A stretch of 64,000 nt of DNA, from positions 1 to 64,000 of the forward strand of contig JACKKN010000003.1 of assembly GCA_024236415.1 (NCBI GenBank), written 5' to 3'. This DNA is from Hyphomicrobiales bacterium. Its GTDB lineage: Bacteria > Pseudomonadota > Alphaproteobacteria > Rhodospirillales > JACKKN01. Below are positions 29,745 through 37,846 of this stretch, in pieces. The number at the start of each line of letters is the position of its first letter. Position 1 is the first letter of the stretch. The position numbers and the translations under genes were made by a program. The notes under the pieces are model-generated. The model made no database searches and was not told the origin of the DNA. It worked only from the letters and a program-made list of their open reading frames with translations.

Positions 29745-31100
29745 TCAGACCTTGTAGGGGCCCAGGTCGCCACCAAAGATCTTGGGGTCGTACTCGACCT
29801 GCGACCGCGGCACGATCTTGACCACCTTCAGCAGGTCGAACTGGCTGCTGGGGTTCTCGTTGCCGCGCACCACCAGGACGTCCTTGAAGCACTGGTGATC
29901 GGCGGCGCGGTACTCGGTCGGGCCGTTGCCCATGCCGTCGAACTTGAACCCTTCCAGGGCCTTGATGACCTCGGGCGGGTAGAAGGTGCCGGCCATCTCG
30001 CAGGCGTTGGCGTACAGCAGGGCCTGGACGTAGCAGGTCTGCGCGGCCTGGGACGGCGGGGCGCCGTATTCCTGGCCGAAGGACTTGACGAAGGCCTTCG
30101 AGGCGTCGTCCTGCAGCGACCAGTTCCAGTTGGTGGTGCCCAGGATGCCCTTGATGTTGTCACCGGCGCCCTGCGCCATCAGGCGCGAGAACAGGGGCAC
30201 GATGATCTCGAAGTTCTTGCCGTTGACCTGCTTGTCGCGCAGGCCGAACTGGACCGCCTGGGTCAAGGAGTTGATCATGTCCTTGCCATAGTGGTTCAGG
30301 ATCAGCACGTCGGCGCCCGAGTTCAGCACCGGCGTGATGTACTGCGAGAAGTCGCCGGCGCCGACCGGGGTGCGCACCGTGGCGGTGGTCTTCCACCCCA
30401 GTTCCTCGGTGGTGTTCTTGATCGACTCCTCCTGGGTCCAGCCCCAGGTGTAGTCGGCGGTCAGGTGGTAGGCCTGGCGCTGGTTGCCGTATTCCTCCTT
30501 CAGCACCGGGCCCAGGGCGCGGCCGGACATGTAGGCGTTGAAGAAGTGGCGGAAGCCGTAGCGCTTCTTGTCCTTGCCCGTGGTGTCGTTGGAGTGGGTC
30601 AGGCCGCACATGAAGATGACGCCCATCTCCTGGGCCAGGCCCTGCACGGCGACGGCCACGCCCGACGACGAACCGCCGGAGATCATGATCACGCCGTCCT
30701 TTTCCATCATGCGCTTGGCCGAGGCGCGGGCGGCGTCGGACTTGGTCTGGGTGTCGCCGGTGACGTAGACCACCTTCTTGCCCAGCACGCCGTTACCTTT
30801 CAGGTGCTTGGGCGTCATGGTGTTCAGCATGCCGCCGTCACCCTCGCCGTTCAGGTGCTTGACGGCCAGCTTGTAGGCGCGCAGCTCGTCGGCGCCCTCG
30901 TCGGCGTAGGGGCCGGTCTGCGGCACGTTGAAGCCGAAGGTCACCGAGCTGGCGTTGCCGGGATCGTTGCGGAAATTCTCGGCCCAGGCGTTGCGCGTGA
31001 AGAACGCGGGCGCGCCCACGGCAACCGTCGACACGGCCCCCAGTTTCAGCGCCTGGCGGCGGGAGAAACCCTGGGGATTGTCGGAATCGCGTTTGGTCAT
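29745..31100 (-). CDS. livK: Liv-type ABC transporter substrate-binding protein, Tat-exported
   Basis: A 451-residue periplasmic binding protein of the Peripla_BP_6 family. The N-terminus carries a twin-arginine signal (FSRRQALKLGAVSTVAVGAP, cleavage near ARNAWA). VTFGFNVPQTGPYADEGADE starts the mature ligand domain, and DYTWGWTQEESIKNTTEELG is the domain-swap hinge region. Tat export implies folding before transport. The ligand cannot be read; LivK-like proteins of this subgroup bind amino acids, urea, amides or aromatic acids. First gene of the operon. Confidence 0.88.
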   Translation of the reverse strand: MTKRDSDNPQGFSRRQALKLGAVSTVAVGAPAFFTRNAWAENFRNDPGNASSVTFGFNVPQTGPYADEGADELRAYKLAVKHLNGEGDGGMLNTMTPKHLKGNGVLGKKVVYVTGDTQTKSDAARASAKRMMEKDGVIMISGGSSSGVAVAVQGLAQEMGVIFMCGLTHSNDTTGKDKKRYGFRHFFNAYMSGRALGPVLKEEYGNQRQAYHLTADYTWGWTQEESIKNTTEELGWKTTATVRTPVGAGDFSQYITPVLNSGADVLILNHYGKDMINSLTQAVQFGLRDKQVNGKNFEIIVPLFSRLMAQGAGDNIKGILGTTNWNWSLQDDASKAFVKSFGQEYGAPPSQAAQTCYVQALLYANACEMAGTFYPPEVIKALEGFKFDGMGNGPTEYRAADHQCFKDVLVVRGNENPSSQFDLLKVVKIVPRSQVEYDPKIFGGDLGPYKV

Positions 31101-31371
31101 TCTTAGACTCCCTTTCGGTTTTATGTGTCATGCCCGCCCGGCCGGTGCGGGGGGTCCGCCGGCGGGGTGGACGGCGGTTGCGCGCCGACGCCTTTTCGGG
31201 CGTCAAACCCGCGTCCGCGTTTATCGGTTTTGACCCGTAAATAATTTTCACATATCATGGGCAGCTGTCGACAAACTTTTGTTTTTATTGTATTTTTTAT
31301 GTGAAGCCTGGAAAGATTTTCTGGTAAATTTGTAAATTGTGTAAAATTTTCGGGCGGTTGGAACGGACGGA
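31101..31371. promoter_or_regulatory. AT-rich divergent control region livK / XRE regulator
   Basis: A 271-bp region with a marked AT-rich core (31240-31350), no gene. A near-palindrome AATTTGTAAATT at 31327-31338, followed by GTGTAAAATTTT, lies 33 bp before the XRE regulator start. It resembles the AATTTGCAAA-type site of the RamB family and may be an autoregulatory operator (inference). Confidence 0.45.
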
Positions 31372-33027
31372 ATGGCCAAGAACGTGTTGCTGGGTGGGCG
31401 GTTGCGGCGGCTGCGGCGGGAGCGCGGCCTGTCGCAGGTGAACCTGGCCGACAAGCTGGGAATCTCGGCCAGCTACCTGAACCTGATCGAGCACAACCGG
31501 CGCAGCCTGACCGTGCCCCTGCTGCTGCGCCTGAGCCAGATCCTGAACGTGGACCCGCAGATCTTCTCGCCGCAGCAGGAGGGCCAACTGATCGGCGAGA
31601 TCACCGAGGCCCTGAACGACCCCCTGCACCAGGACCTCAGCGTGTCCGAGGCCGACATCGGCCAGATGGTGGCCGACGCGCCCGACCTGTGCCACGCCAT
31701 GGCCAAGACCTACACCGCCTACCGCACCGCCCAGGGCGAGCTGCAGGTGATGACCGAGCGCCTGGCCCAGGACCCCATCCTGTCGGGCTCGGCCTACCGC
31801 CTGCGCACCCTGCTGACCTCGATCCGCTCGTTCTCCGAGATCCTGCACGACAACATCGACCTGGACCCCGAGGAGCGGCGCAGCTTCCTGCGCATCCTGC
31901 TGGACGAGAGTGAGAACCTGACCGAGACCGTGACCGACATGCTGGGCATCCTGGGCGGCGACGGCCTCGGCGGCGACGGGCTGGGCGGGGCGGCGCGCAA
32001 CCCGTCCCCGGGCGAGGCGGTGGCCGATTTCGTGCAGCGCCGCGGCAACCACTTCGCCGACCTTGAGACGGTGGCCGGCGACCTGCGCCGGGCCGCCGGG
32101 CTGGAGGGGGCGGTGCTGTTCCCGGCGCTGGCCGACTACCTGGGCCGGCGCCACGGGGTGACCGTCGAGATCGGTTCCGGCGAGGCCCTCAAGGCACGCT
32201 CCACCGCCTATGACGAGGGCCGCCGCCACCTGCTGCTGTCGCGCGCCCTGGCGCCGTCCAGCCTGGCCTTCCACCTGGCCCGGCTGGTGGCGCACCTGGA
32301 GCACGGCGACCTGCTTGACTCCCTGGCCCGGGGCTCCGAACTGCCGACCGAGAAGGCCCGCGCCGGGGCCCGCGCCGCCCTGGCCCGGTACTTCGCCGCC
32401 GCCTGCCTGATGCCTTACGACCCGTTCCTGGAGGCGGCCGAGGACAGCCGCTATGACGTCGAGGAACTGCAGCACCGCTTCGGCGCCGGCTTCGAGCAGG
32501 TGGCCCACCGCCTGACCGGCCTGCGCCGGCCCGGCGCCGAGGGCATCCCCCTGCACCTGATCCGGGTCGACATCGCCGGCAACATCTCCAAGCGGTTCAG
32601 CGCCTCGGGCCTGCGCATCCCGCGTTACGGCAGCCCCTGTCCGCGCTGGATCGTGCACGGCGCCTTCCTGTCGCCGGGGCAGGTGCGGCGCCAGGTGGGG
32701 CAGATGCCCGACGGCAGCCGCTATTTCTCCATCGCCCGCACGGTGACCAAGCCCAGCCTGGGCCACGCCCAGCCCAAGAGCCATTTCTCGGTGTGCATCG
32801 GCTGCGAGATCAGCGACATGGGGCGCATGGCCTACGCCGACGGCCTGAACGTCGAGTCGGCCGGCGTGCTGACCCCGGTGGGGGTCGCCTGCCACCTGTG
32901 CCCGCGCACCGACTGCGCCCAGCGCGCCGGCCCGCCGCCGCCCGAGTTCGAGGATACCCCGGCGCGCAAGGCGGCGCCGGCCGCCGAGGCCAAACCGGCC
33001 TACCGCGGCGCCGCCGACCTGCGGTAG
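31372..33027 (+). CDS. XRE-family short-chain acyl-CoA regulator (ScfR/RamB-like) with kinase-like helix
   Basis: A 551-residue regulator. XRE helix-turn-helix at about residues 8-62 (LRRLRRERGLSQVNLADKLG). A segment at 142-193 (YRLRTLLTSIRSFSEIL and on) closely resembles a histidine-kinase dimerisation domain with Tyr142 where the phospho-His would be. Next comes a degenerate IrrE-like region (LARLVAHLEHGDLL, no HExxH). The C-terminus is a DUF2083-type domain with Cys pairs (FSVCIGCEISD, ACHLCPRTDCAQR). The family controls acetate, propionate and C4 metabolism, fitting ccr/ecm/mcd and fatty-acid genes nearby. A longer-than-family insertion sits at 195-215 (Gly-rich). Confidence 0.82.
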   Translation: MAKNVLLGGRLRRLRRERGLSQVNLADKLGISASYLNLIEHNRRSLTVPLLLRLSQILNVDPQIFSPQQEGQLIGEITEALNDPLHQDLSVSEADIGQMVADAPDLCHAMAKTYTAYRTAQGELQVMTERLAQDPILSGSAYRLRTLLTSIRSFSEILHDNIDLDPEERRSFLRILLDESENLTETVTDMLGILGGDGLGGDGLGGAARNPSPGEAVADFVQRRGNHFADLETVAGDLRRAAGLEGAVLFPALADYLGRRHGVTVEIGSGEALKARSTAYDEGRRHLLLSRALAPSSLAFHLARLVAHLEHGDLLDSLARGSELPTEKARAGARAALARYFAAACLMPYDPFLEAAEDSRYDVEELQHRFGAGFEQVAHRLTGLRRPGAEGIPLHLIRVDIAGNISKRFSASGLRIPRYGSPCPRWIVHGAFLSPGQVRRQVGQMPDGSRYFSIARTVTKPSLGHAQPKSHFSVCIGCEISDMGRMAYADGLNVESAGVLTPVGVACHLCPRTDCAQRAGPPPPEFEDTPARKAAPAAEAKPAYRGAADLR

Positions 33028-34064
33028 CGGCTGGGCGCCTGGCCGGTCCAGCGTTCGAAGGCGCGGGAGAAGGCCGACACCTCGCCATAGCCGAGGCGGA
33101 AGGCGATGGCCGTGACCGGCAGGTCGCCGTCGGCCAGCAGGCGCCGGGCCTGGTCCAGGCGCACCTGGTCCAGCAGGGCGCGCAGGCCCAGGCCGCGGGC
33201 CTTCAGGTGCCGCTGCAGGGTGCGCGGGGCGAGGCCGAAGCGGGCGGCGGCGAAGTCCAGGGTCGGGGTGCCGCGGGCCAGGCCGTCGGCCAGGACCGCG
33301 CGCAGGGCGGCGGCGAAGTCGCGGCGCCGCGGCAGGGCGGCCAGGCGCTCGTCCGCCGCGTGCAGCAGCAGGGCCAGCAGGAACCGGTCGGCGCGCGTGT
33401 TGCGCCGGTCCAGCTGGGCCGGGTCCAGCACCACCGCGTCGCCGCCCTGGCCGAAGTCCACCGGGCAGCCGAACACCAGCCGGTACAGCGACGTCTGGCG
33501 CGGCGCCGGGTGGCGGAAGGCGACCCGTACCGGCGACCAGCGCCGCCCCATGACCCCGCGCAGCATGCTGACCACGAAGGCCACCGAATGGTCGGCGAAC
33601 CGGTCGCCCGGCCCGTCCACCGCCACCGGCGGCGACAGGCGCACCCGGGCGCCGTCGTCGTCCCGCTGCAGGGTGATGTCGACCCCGTCCACCAGCACCG
33701 GCAGGGTGCGCCCCAGGTTGGCCGCCGCCGCCGCCAGGGTCGGCGAGTTGACGGTGACGTAGCCGGGCAGGCCGGCGCGGGCGGGGCGGGTCACCGCCCC
33801 CAGGCGCAGGCCGAACAGGGGATCGTCCAGGGCCCGCGCGCCGGCCTCGAAGAAGGCCGCGTACCTGGCCAGGGGCTCGGCGCCGCCGGGCCGGCCGATG
33901 GTGGCCAGGGGCACGCCGATGCGGCGGAACACCGCCTCGCCGCCGCCCGGGGCGCGGCGCAGGGCGCGGTCGAAGCCGCTCCAGGCCAGGCCGTCCACCA
34001 GGGGCAGCGCCGGCGGCGCCGGCGGCGTCGTTTTGTCGGCGACTTCGCTCTTGCTGGGCGTCAT
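33000..34064 (-). CDS. AraC-family transcriptional regulator
   Basis: A 354-residue regulator with an N-terminal Arabinose_bd-like (OruR/ArgR-type) domain and a C-terminal AraC double helix-turn-helix. The HTH is RFGLAPRTLQRHLKARGLGL followed by PVTAIAFRLGYGEVSAFSRAF. It starts at ATG 34064, and longer in-frame starts would cross the fadD control region. It is convergent with the XRE regulator, overlapping by 28 bp, and divergent from fadD, which suggests it controls the fadD operon. Effector unknown. Confidence 0.82.
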   Translation of the reverse strand: MTPSKSEVADKTTPPAPPALPLVDGLAWSGFDRALRRAPGGGEAVFRRIGVPLATIGRPGGAEPLARYAAFFEAGARALDDPLFGLRLGAVTRPARAGLPGYVTVNSPTLAAAAANLGRTLPVLVDGVDITLQRDDDGARVRLSPPVAVDGPGDRFADHSVAFVVSMLRGVMGRRWSPVRVAFRHPAPRQTSLYRLVFGCPVDFGQGGDAVVLDPAQLDRRNTRADRFLLALLLHAADERLAALPRRRDFAAALRAVLADGLARGTPTLDFAAARFGLAPRTLQRHLKARGLGLRALLDQVRLDQARRLLADGDLPVTAIAFRLGYGEVSAFSRAFERWTGQAPSRYRRSAAPR

Positions 34065-34098
34065 TTCGGTGTAGACTGCCCCCGGGAAAACGACCGTC

Positions 34099-34127
34099 GG
34101 AAATTTGTCGTGAATTATCAAATTTTC
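34099..34127. promoter_or_regulatory. inverted repeat between araC-like gene and fadD
   Basis: Arms AAATTTG (34101-34107) and CAAATTT (34119-34125) flank 11 bp, with near-matching GG/C(C) outside. It lies 35 bp from the AraC-type gene start and about 140 bp from fadD. Candidate operator for the AraC-type or ScfR-type regulator. Confidence 0.45.
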
Positions 34128-34263
34128 GGCAGGAAATAACAAGAAATCCCGCCGCGCCGCCGCTATGGTCCCGCTGACCGGGGATCGCGGGACGGGAATC
34201 GCGGGACGGGGTAAACCGCCAACAACGCCGGGCCGCCAAGGTCCGGTCCACGGGAGGACGAAC

Positions 34264-35895
34264 ATGGAACGCATCTGGCTGTCGCAGTATTCGGACGGTG
34301 TCCCCAAGGACATCGCCCAATTCCCCTTCACCGACCTGGTGTCGCTGATCGAGGACAAGTTCGCCAGGTACCGGGACAAGCCCTGCATCGAGTGCGCCGG
34401 CCGGGTCTTCACCTTCGGCGAGATCGACACCCTGTCGCGCCAGTTTGCCGCCTACCTGCAGCGCGAGATGGGCCTGGGCAAGGGCGACAACATCGCCCTG
34501 ATGACCCCCAACCTGCCGGCCTTCCCGGTGGCCATGATGGGGGCCCTGCGCGCCGGCTGCACCGTGGTCAACGTCAACCCGCTGTACACCCCGCGCGAGC
34601 TGGAGCACCAGCTTCGCGATTCCCAGGCCAAGGCCATGATCGTGTTCACCGCCGTGGCGCCCACCTTCGCCGCCGTGGCCGGCGGGCTGGACCTGGACAA
34701 GGTGCTGCTGATCGGGCCCCAGGACCTGTTCCTGCCGGCCGCCGCCCGGCCCGAGACGCCGGCCGGTCTGGGCGAGGTCACCTGGTTCCACCAGGCGGTG
34801 CAGGACGGCGCCGGCATGGATTTCGCGCCCATCGCCGTCACCGGCGACGACCTGGCCTTTTTGCAATACACCGGCGGCACCACCGGCCTGTCGAAGGGCG
34901 CCATGCTGACCCACGGCAACGTCACCGCCAACGTACACCAGTGCGAGGAATGGCTGGCGCCCAAGATCATCGAGGGCGAGGAGCTGATCGTCACGGCGCT
35001 GCCGCTGTATCACATCTTCGCCCTGGTGGTGAACCTGTTCATCTATTTCAACGCCGGCGGCTGCAACCTGCTGATCCCCAACCCGCGCGACATGGCGGCC
35101 TTCCTGGGCGCGCTGCAGGGCCGTGCCTTCACGGCCATGACCGGGGTCAACACCCTGTACAACGGCCTGCAGCACGTGCCCGCGTTCCGCGAGATGGACT
35201 TCTCGCAGCTGCGCATGTGCCTGGGCGGCGGCGCCGCCATCCAGGCCGCCGTGGCCGAGGGCTGGAAGGCCCTGACCGGCTGCATGATCCACGAGGGCTA
35301 TGGCCTGTCCGAGACCTCGCCGGTGCTGACCATCAACCCGCTGACCAACGACACCTTCACCGCCACCATCGGCGTGCCGGTGCCGGCCACGGACCTGTCC
35401 CTGCGCGACGACGACGGCAACGAGGTGGCCATGGGCGAGCCGGGCGAGATCTGCGCCCGCGGGCCGCAGGTCATGAAGGGGTACTGGAACCGGCCCGACG
35501 AGACCGCCGCGGTGATGACCCCGGACGGCTACTTCAAGACCGGCGACATCGCCGTGGTCGACGACCGCGGCTACTTCACCATCGTCGACCGCAAGAAGGA
35601 CATGATCCTGGTCTCGGGCTTCAACGTCTATCCCAACGAGATCGAGGCGGTCCTGGCCGGCCACTCCGACGTGGTCGAGGCCGCCTGCGTCGGCGTGCCC
35701 GACGACGACACCGGCGAGGCGGTGAAGGTGTTCGTGGTCAAGAAGCCCGACAGCGCCCTGGAGGCGGACGAAGTCCGCGCCTGGTGCCGCGAGCGCCTGA
35801 CCCCCTACAAGACGCCCAAGCAGGTGGTGTTCCTGGACGAACTGCCCAAGTCCACCGTCGGCAAGATCCTGCGCCGCGAGCTGCGCGACGCCTAG
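34264..35895 (+). CDS. fadD: long-chain fatty acyl-CoA ligase
   Basis: A 543-residue adenylate-forming enzyme that activates fatty acids with ATP and CoA. A3-type motif QYTGGTTGLSKGAMLTHGN, A5 GYGLSETSPVLTINP, A7 YFKTGDIAVVDDRGYF, A8 RKKDMILVSGFNVYPNEIE and A10 lysine in PKSTVGKILRREL are all present. The opening MERIWLSQYSDGVPKDI is typical of FadD of this group. It heads an operon-like run with an acyl-CoA dehydrogenase and ETF-QO, separated by a 21-bp repeat array. Confidence 0.92.
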   Translation: MERIWLSQYSDGVPKDIAQFPFTDLVSLIEDKFARYRDKPCIECAGRVFTFGEIDTLSRQFAAYLQREMGLGKGDNIALMTPNLPAFPVAMMGALRAGCTVVNVNPLYTPRELEHQLRDSQAKAMIVFTAVAPTFAAVAGGLDLDKVLLIGPQDLFLPAAARPETPAGLGEVTWFHQAVQDGAGMDFAPIAVTGDDLAFLQYTGGTTGLSKGAMLTHGNVTANVHQCEEWLAPKIIEGEELIVTALPLYHIFALVVNLFIYFNAGGCNLLIPNPRDMAAFLGALQGRAFTAMTGVNTLYNGLQHVPAFREMDFSQLRMCLGGGAAIQAAVAEGWKALTGCMIHEGYGLSETSPVLTINPLTNDTFTATIGVPVPATDLSLRDDDGNEVAMGEPGEICARGPQVMKGYWNRPDETAAVMTPDGYFKTGDIAVVDDRGYFTIVDRKKDMILVSGFNVYPNEIEAVLAGHSDVVEAACVGVPDDDTGEAVKVFVVKKPDSALEADEVRAWCRERLTPYKTPKQVVFLDELPKSTVGKILRRELRDA

Positions 35896-35899
35896 GCCC

Positions 35900-36004
35900 C
35901 ACACGCAGACATCCCAAGGCCACACGTAGACATCCCAAGGCCACACTTAGACATCCCAAGGCCACACTTAGACATCCCAAGGCCACACTTAGACATCCCA
36001 AGGA
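35900..36004. repeat. 21-bp tandem repeat, five copies
   Basis: Five head-to-tail copies of CACACTTAGACATCCCAAGG + C, the first two with 1-2 changes. They fill the gap between fadD and the acyl-CoA dehydrogenase gene. The last copy supplies the ribosome-binding site AAGGAAAGAG. There are no spacers, so it is not a CRISPR. Confidence 0.92.
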
Positions 36005-36016
36005 AAGAGATCCGCC

Positions 36017-37804
36017 ATGCCCAGCTATTCCGCCCCCGTCAAGGACATGAGGTTCGCCCTCGAGGCCCTGGCCGACTACGACTCCATCGCCGCCCTGCCG
36101 GGCCTGGAGGAGGCCACCTGGGACGTGGTCGACGCCGTGCTGGAGGAGGCCGGCAAGGTGGCGTCCGACCTGCTGGCGCCCCTGAACGCCAGCGGCGACG
36201 CCGAGGGCGCGCGCCTGGTGGACGGCAAGGTGCGCGTCGCCGCGGGCTGGAAGGAGGCCTACGACGAGGTCAGCGCCGGCGGCTGGCTGGGCCTGTCGGG
36301 GGACCCGGAGTACGGCGGCCAGGGCCTGCCGTCGACCCTGGGCGCGGCGGTGACCGAGATGTGGCAGGCCGCCAACCTGGCCTTCTCCCTGAACGGCCTG
36401 CTGACCCAGGGCGCCATGGACGCCATCGAGCGCAACGGCTCGCCGCAGCAGAAGGAGTTCTACCTGCCGCGCATGATGACCGGCGAGTGGACCGGCACCA
36501 TGAACCTGACCGAGCCCCAGGCCGGCTCGGACCTGGCCGCCATCCGCACCCGCGCGGTGCCTGAGGGCGACCACTACCGCATCACCGGGCAGAAGATCTT
36601 CATCACCTACGGCGACCACGAGATGACCGAGAACATCGTCCACCTGGTCCTGGCCCGCACCCCCGACGCGCCCGAGGGGGTCAAGGGCATCTCGCTGTTC
36701 GTGGTGCCCAAGTTCCTGGCCAACGCCGACGGCAGCCTGGGCGAGCGCAACGACCTGCGCTGCGTGTCGCTGGAAGAGAAGCTGGGCATCCACGCCAGCC
36801 CCACGGCGGTCATGAGCTTCGGCGACAACGGCGGCGCCGTGGGCTACCTGGTGGGCGAGGAGAACCGGGGCCTGGAGTACATGTTCGTGATGATGAACCG
36901 GGCCCGGTTCGACGTCGGCCTGCAAGGCCTGGCCATGGCCGAGCGCGCCTACCAGCAGGCCCTGGCCTATGCCCGCGACCGGGTCCAGGGCAAGCCCCTG
37001 GGCGGCCAGCCGGGGGCGGCCATCGTCGGCCACCCGGACGTGCGCCGCATGCTGCTGATGATGAAGAGCCAGATCGAGGCCATGCGCGGCCTGGCCTATG
37101 TCTGCGCCGCCAACATGGACCGCGCCGCCCGTGCCGCCGACCCCGGGGACCGCGCCGCCGCCCAGGCGCGGATCGAGTTCCTGACCCCCATCGTCAAGGG
37201 ATGGGGCACCGAGGTGGGGGTCGAGCTGACCTCGGTCGGGGTCCAGGTGCACGGCGGCATGGGCTTCATCGAGGAAACCGGCGCCGCCCAGTTCTACCGC
37301 GACTCGCGCATCACCACCATCTACGAGGGCACCAGCGGCATCCAGGCCAACGACCTGGTGTTCCGCAAGGTGCTGCGCGACGGCGGCCGGGTGGCGCGGG
37401 ACGTGATCGGCGCGGCGCGGGACTTCGCCAACGAGCTGGCGCCCACCGGCGGCGAGGACTTCGCCACCCTGCGCGCCGCCCTGACCGACGGGGTCGAGGC
37501 CGCCCAGGCGGCCACCGACTGGCTGCTGGAACGCGGCGCCGCCGATCCCCTGGGCCCGGCGGCGGCGGCGTACTCCTACCTGCGCCTGATGGGCACGGTC
37601 CTGGGCGGCCACCAGATGGCGCGGGCGGCCCTGGCGGCGGCGCGCAAGCTGCAGGACGGCGACGGCGACGCGGACTTCCTGCGCGCCAAGATCGCCACCG
37701 CCCGGTTCTATGCCAGCAACGTCATGCCCGAAGCCCGCATGCGCCTGGCCGTCATCCGCGACGGCGCCGACGACATCGTTGGTTTCTCGGAAGACCGGTT
37801 CTAG
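36017..37804 (+). CDS. acyl-CoA dehydrogenase (DmdC/FadE-like long form)
   Basis: A 595-residue flavoprotein of the long acyl-CoA dehydrogenase type. Features: N-terminal MPSYSAPVKDMRFALEALAD extension, FAD segments MNLTEPQAGSDLAAIRTRA and KIFITYGDHEM, and QVHGGMGFIEETGAAQFYRD. The catalytic base region is TTIYEGTSGIQANDLVFRK. A C-terminal four-helix domain follows. The family oxidises fatty acyl-CoAs, and one branch (DmdC) oxidises methylmercaptopropionyl-CoA. No other dmd genes are here, so fatty-acid oxidation is the simpler reading. Electrons go to ETF and then to the ETF-QO encoded next. Confidence 0.88.
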   Translation: MPSYSAPVKDMRFALEALADYDSIAALPGLEEATWDVVDAVLEEAGKVASDLLAPLNASGDAEGARLVDGKVRVAAGWKEAYDEVSAGGWLGLSGDPEYGGQGLPSTLGAAVTEMWQAANLAFSLNGLLTQGAMDAIERNGSPQQKEFYLPRMMTGEWTGTMNLTEPQAGSDLAAIRTRAVPEGDHYRITGQKIFITYGDHEMTENIVHLVLARTPDAPEGVKGISLFVVPKFLANADGSLGERNDLRCVSLEEKLGIHASPTAVMSFGDNGGAVGYLVGEENRGLEYMFVMMNRARFDVGLQGLAMAERAYQQALAYARDRVQGKPLGGQPGAAIVGHPDVRRMLLMMKSQIEAMRGLAYVCAANMDRAARAADPGDRAAAQARIEFLTPIVKGWGTEVGVELTSVGVQVHGGMGFIEETGAAQFYRDSRITTIYEGTSGIQANDLVFRKVLRDGGRVARDVIGAARDFANELAPTGGEDFATLRAALTDGVEAAQAATDWLLERGAADPLGPAAAAYSYLRLMGTVLGGHQMARAALAAARKLQDGDGDADFLRAKIATARFYASNVMPEARMRLAVIRDGADDIVGFSEDRF

Positions 37805-37846
37805 GCTATTCATGACGCCATCGTACTGACAGAGGGGGACAAGGTC

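Noticed and set aside
31297..35946. Very long open frame on the minus strand opposite the XRE regulator, AraC regulator and fadD
   Set aside because: Composition is His/Gly/Gln/Val-rich as expected for the antisense of GC-rich codons, no domains are seen, and all three real genes lie in it.
35900..36004. CRISPR array
   Set aside because: Repeats are directly adjacent with no unique spacers, and no cas gene is in the window.
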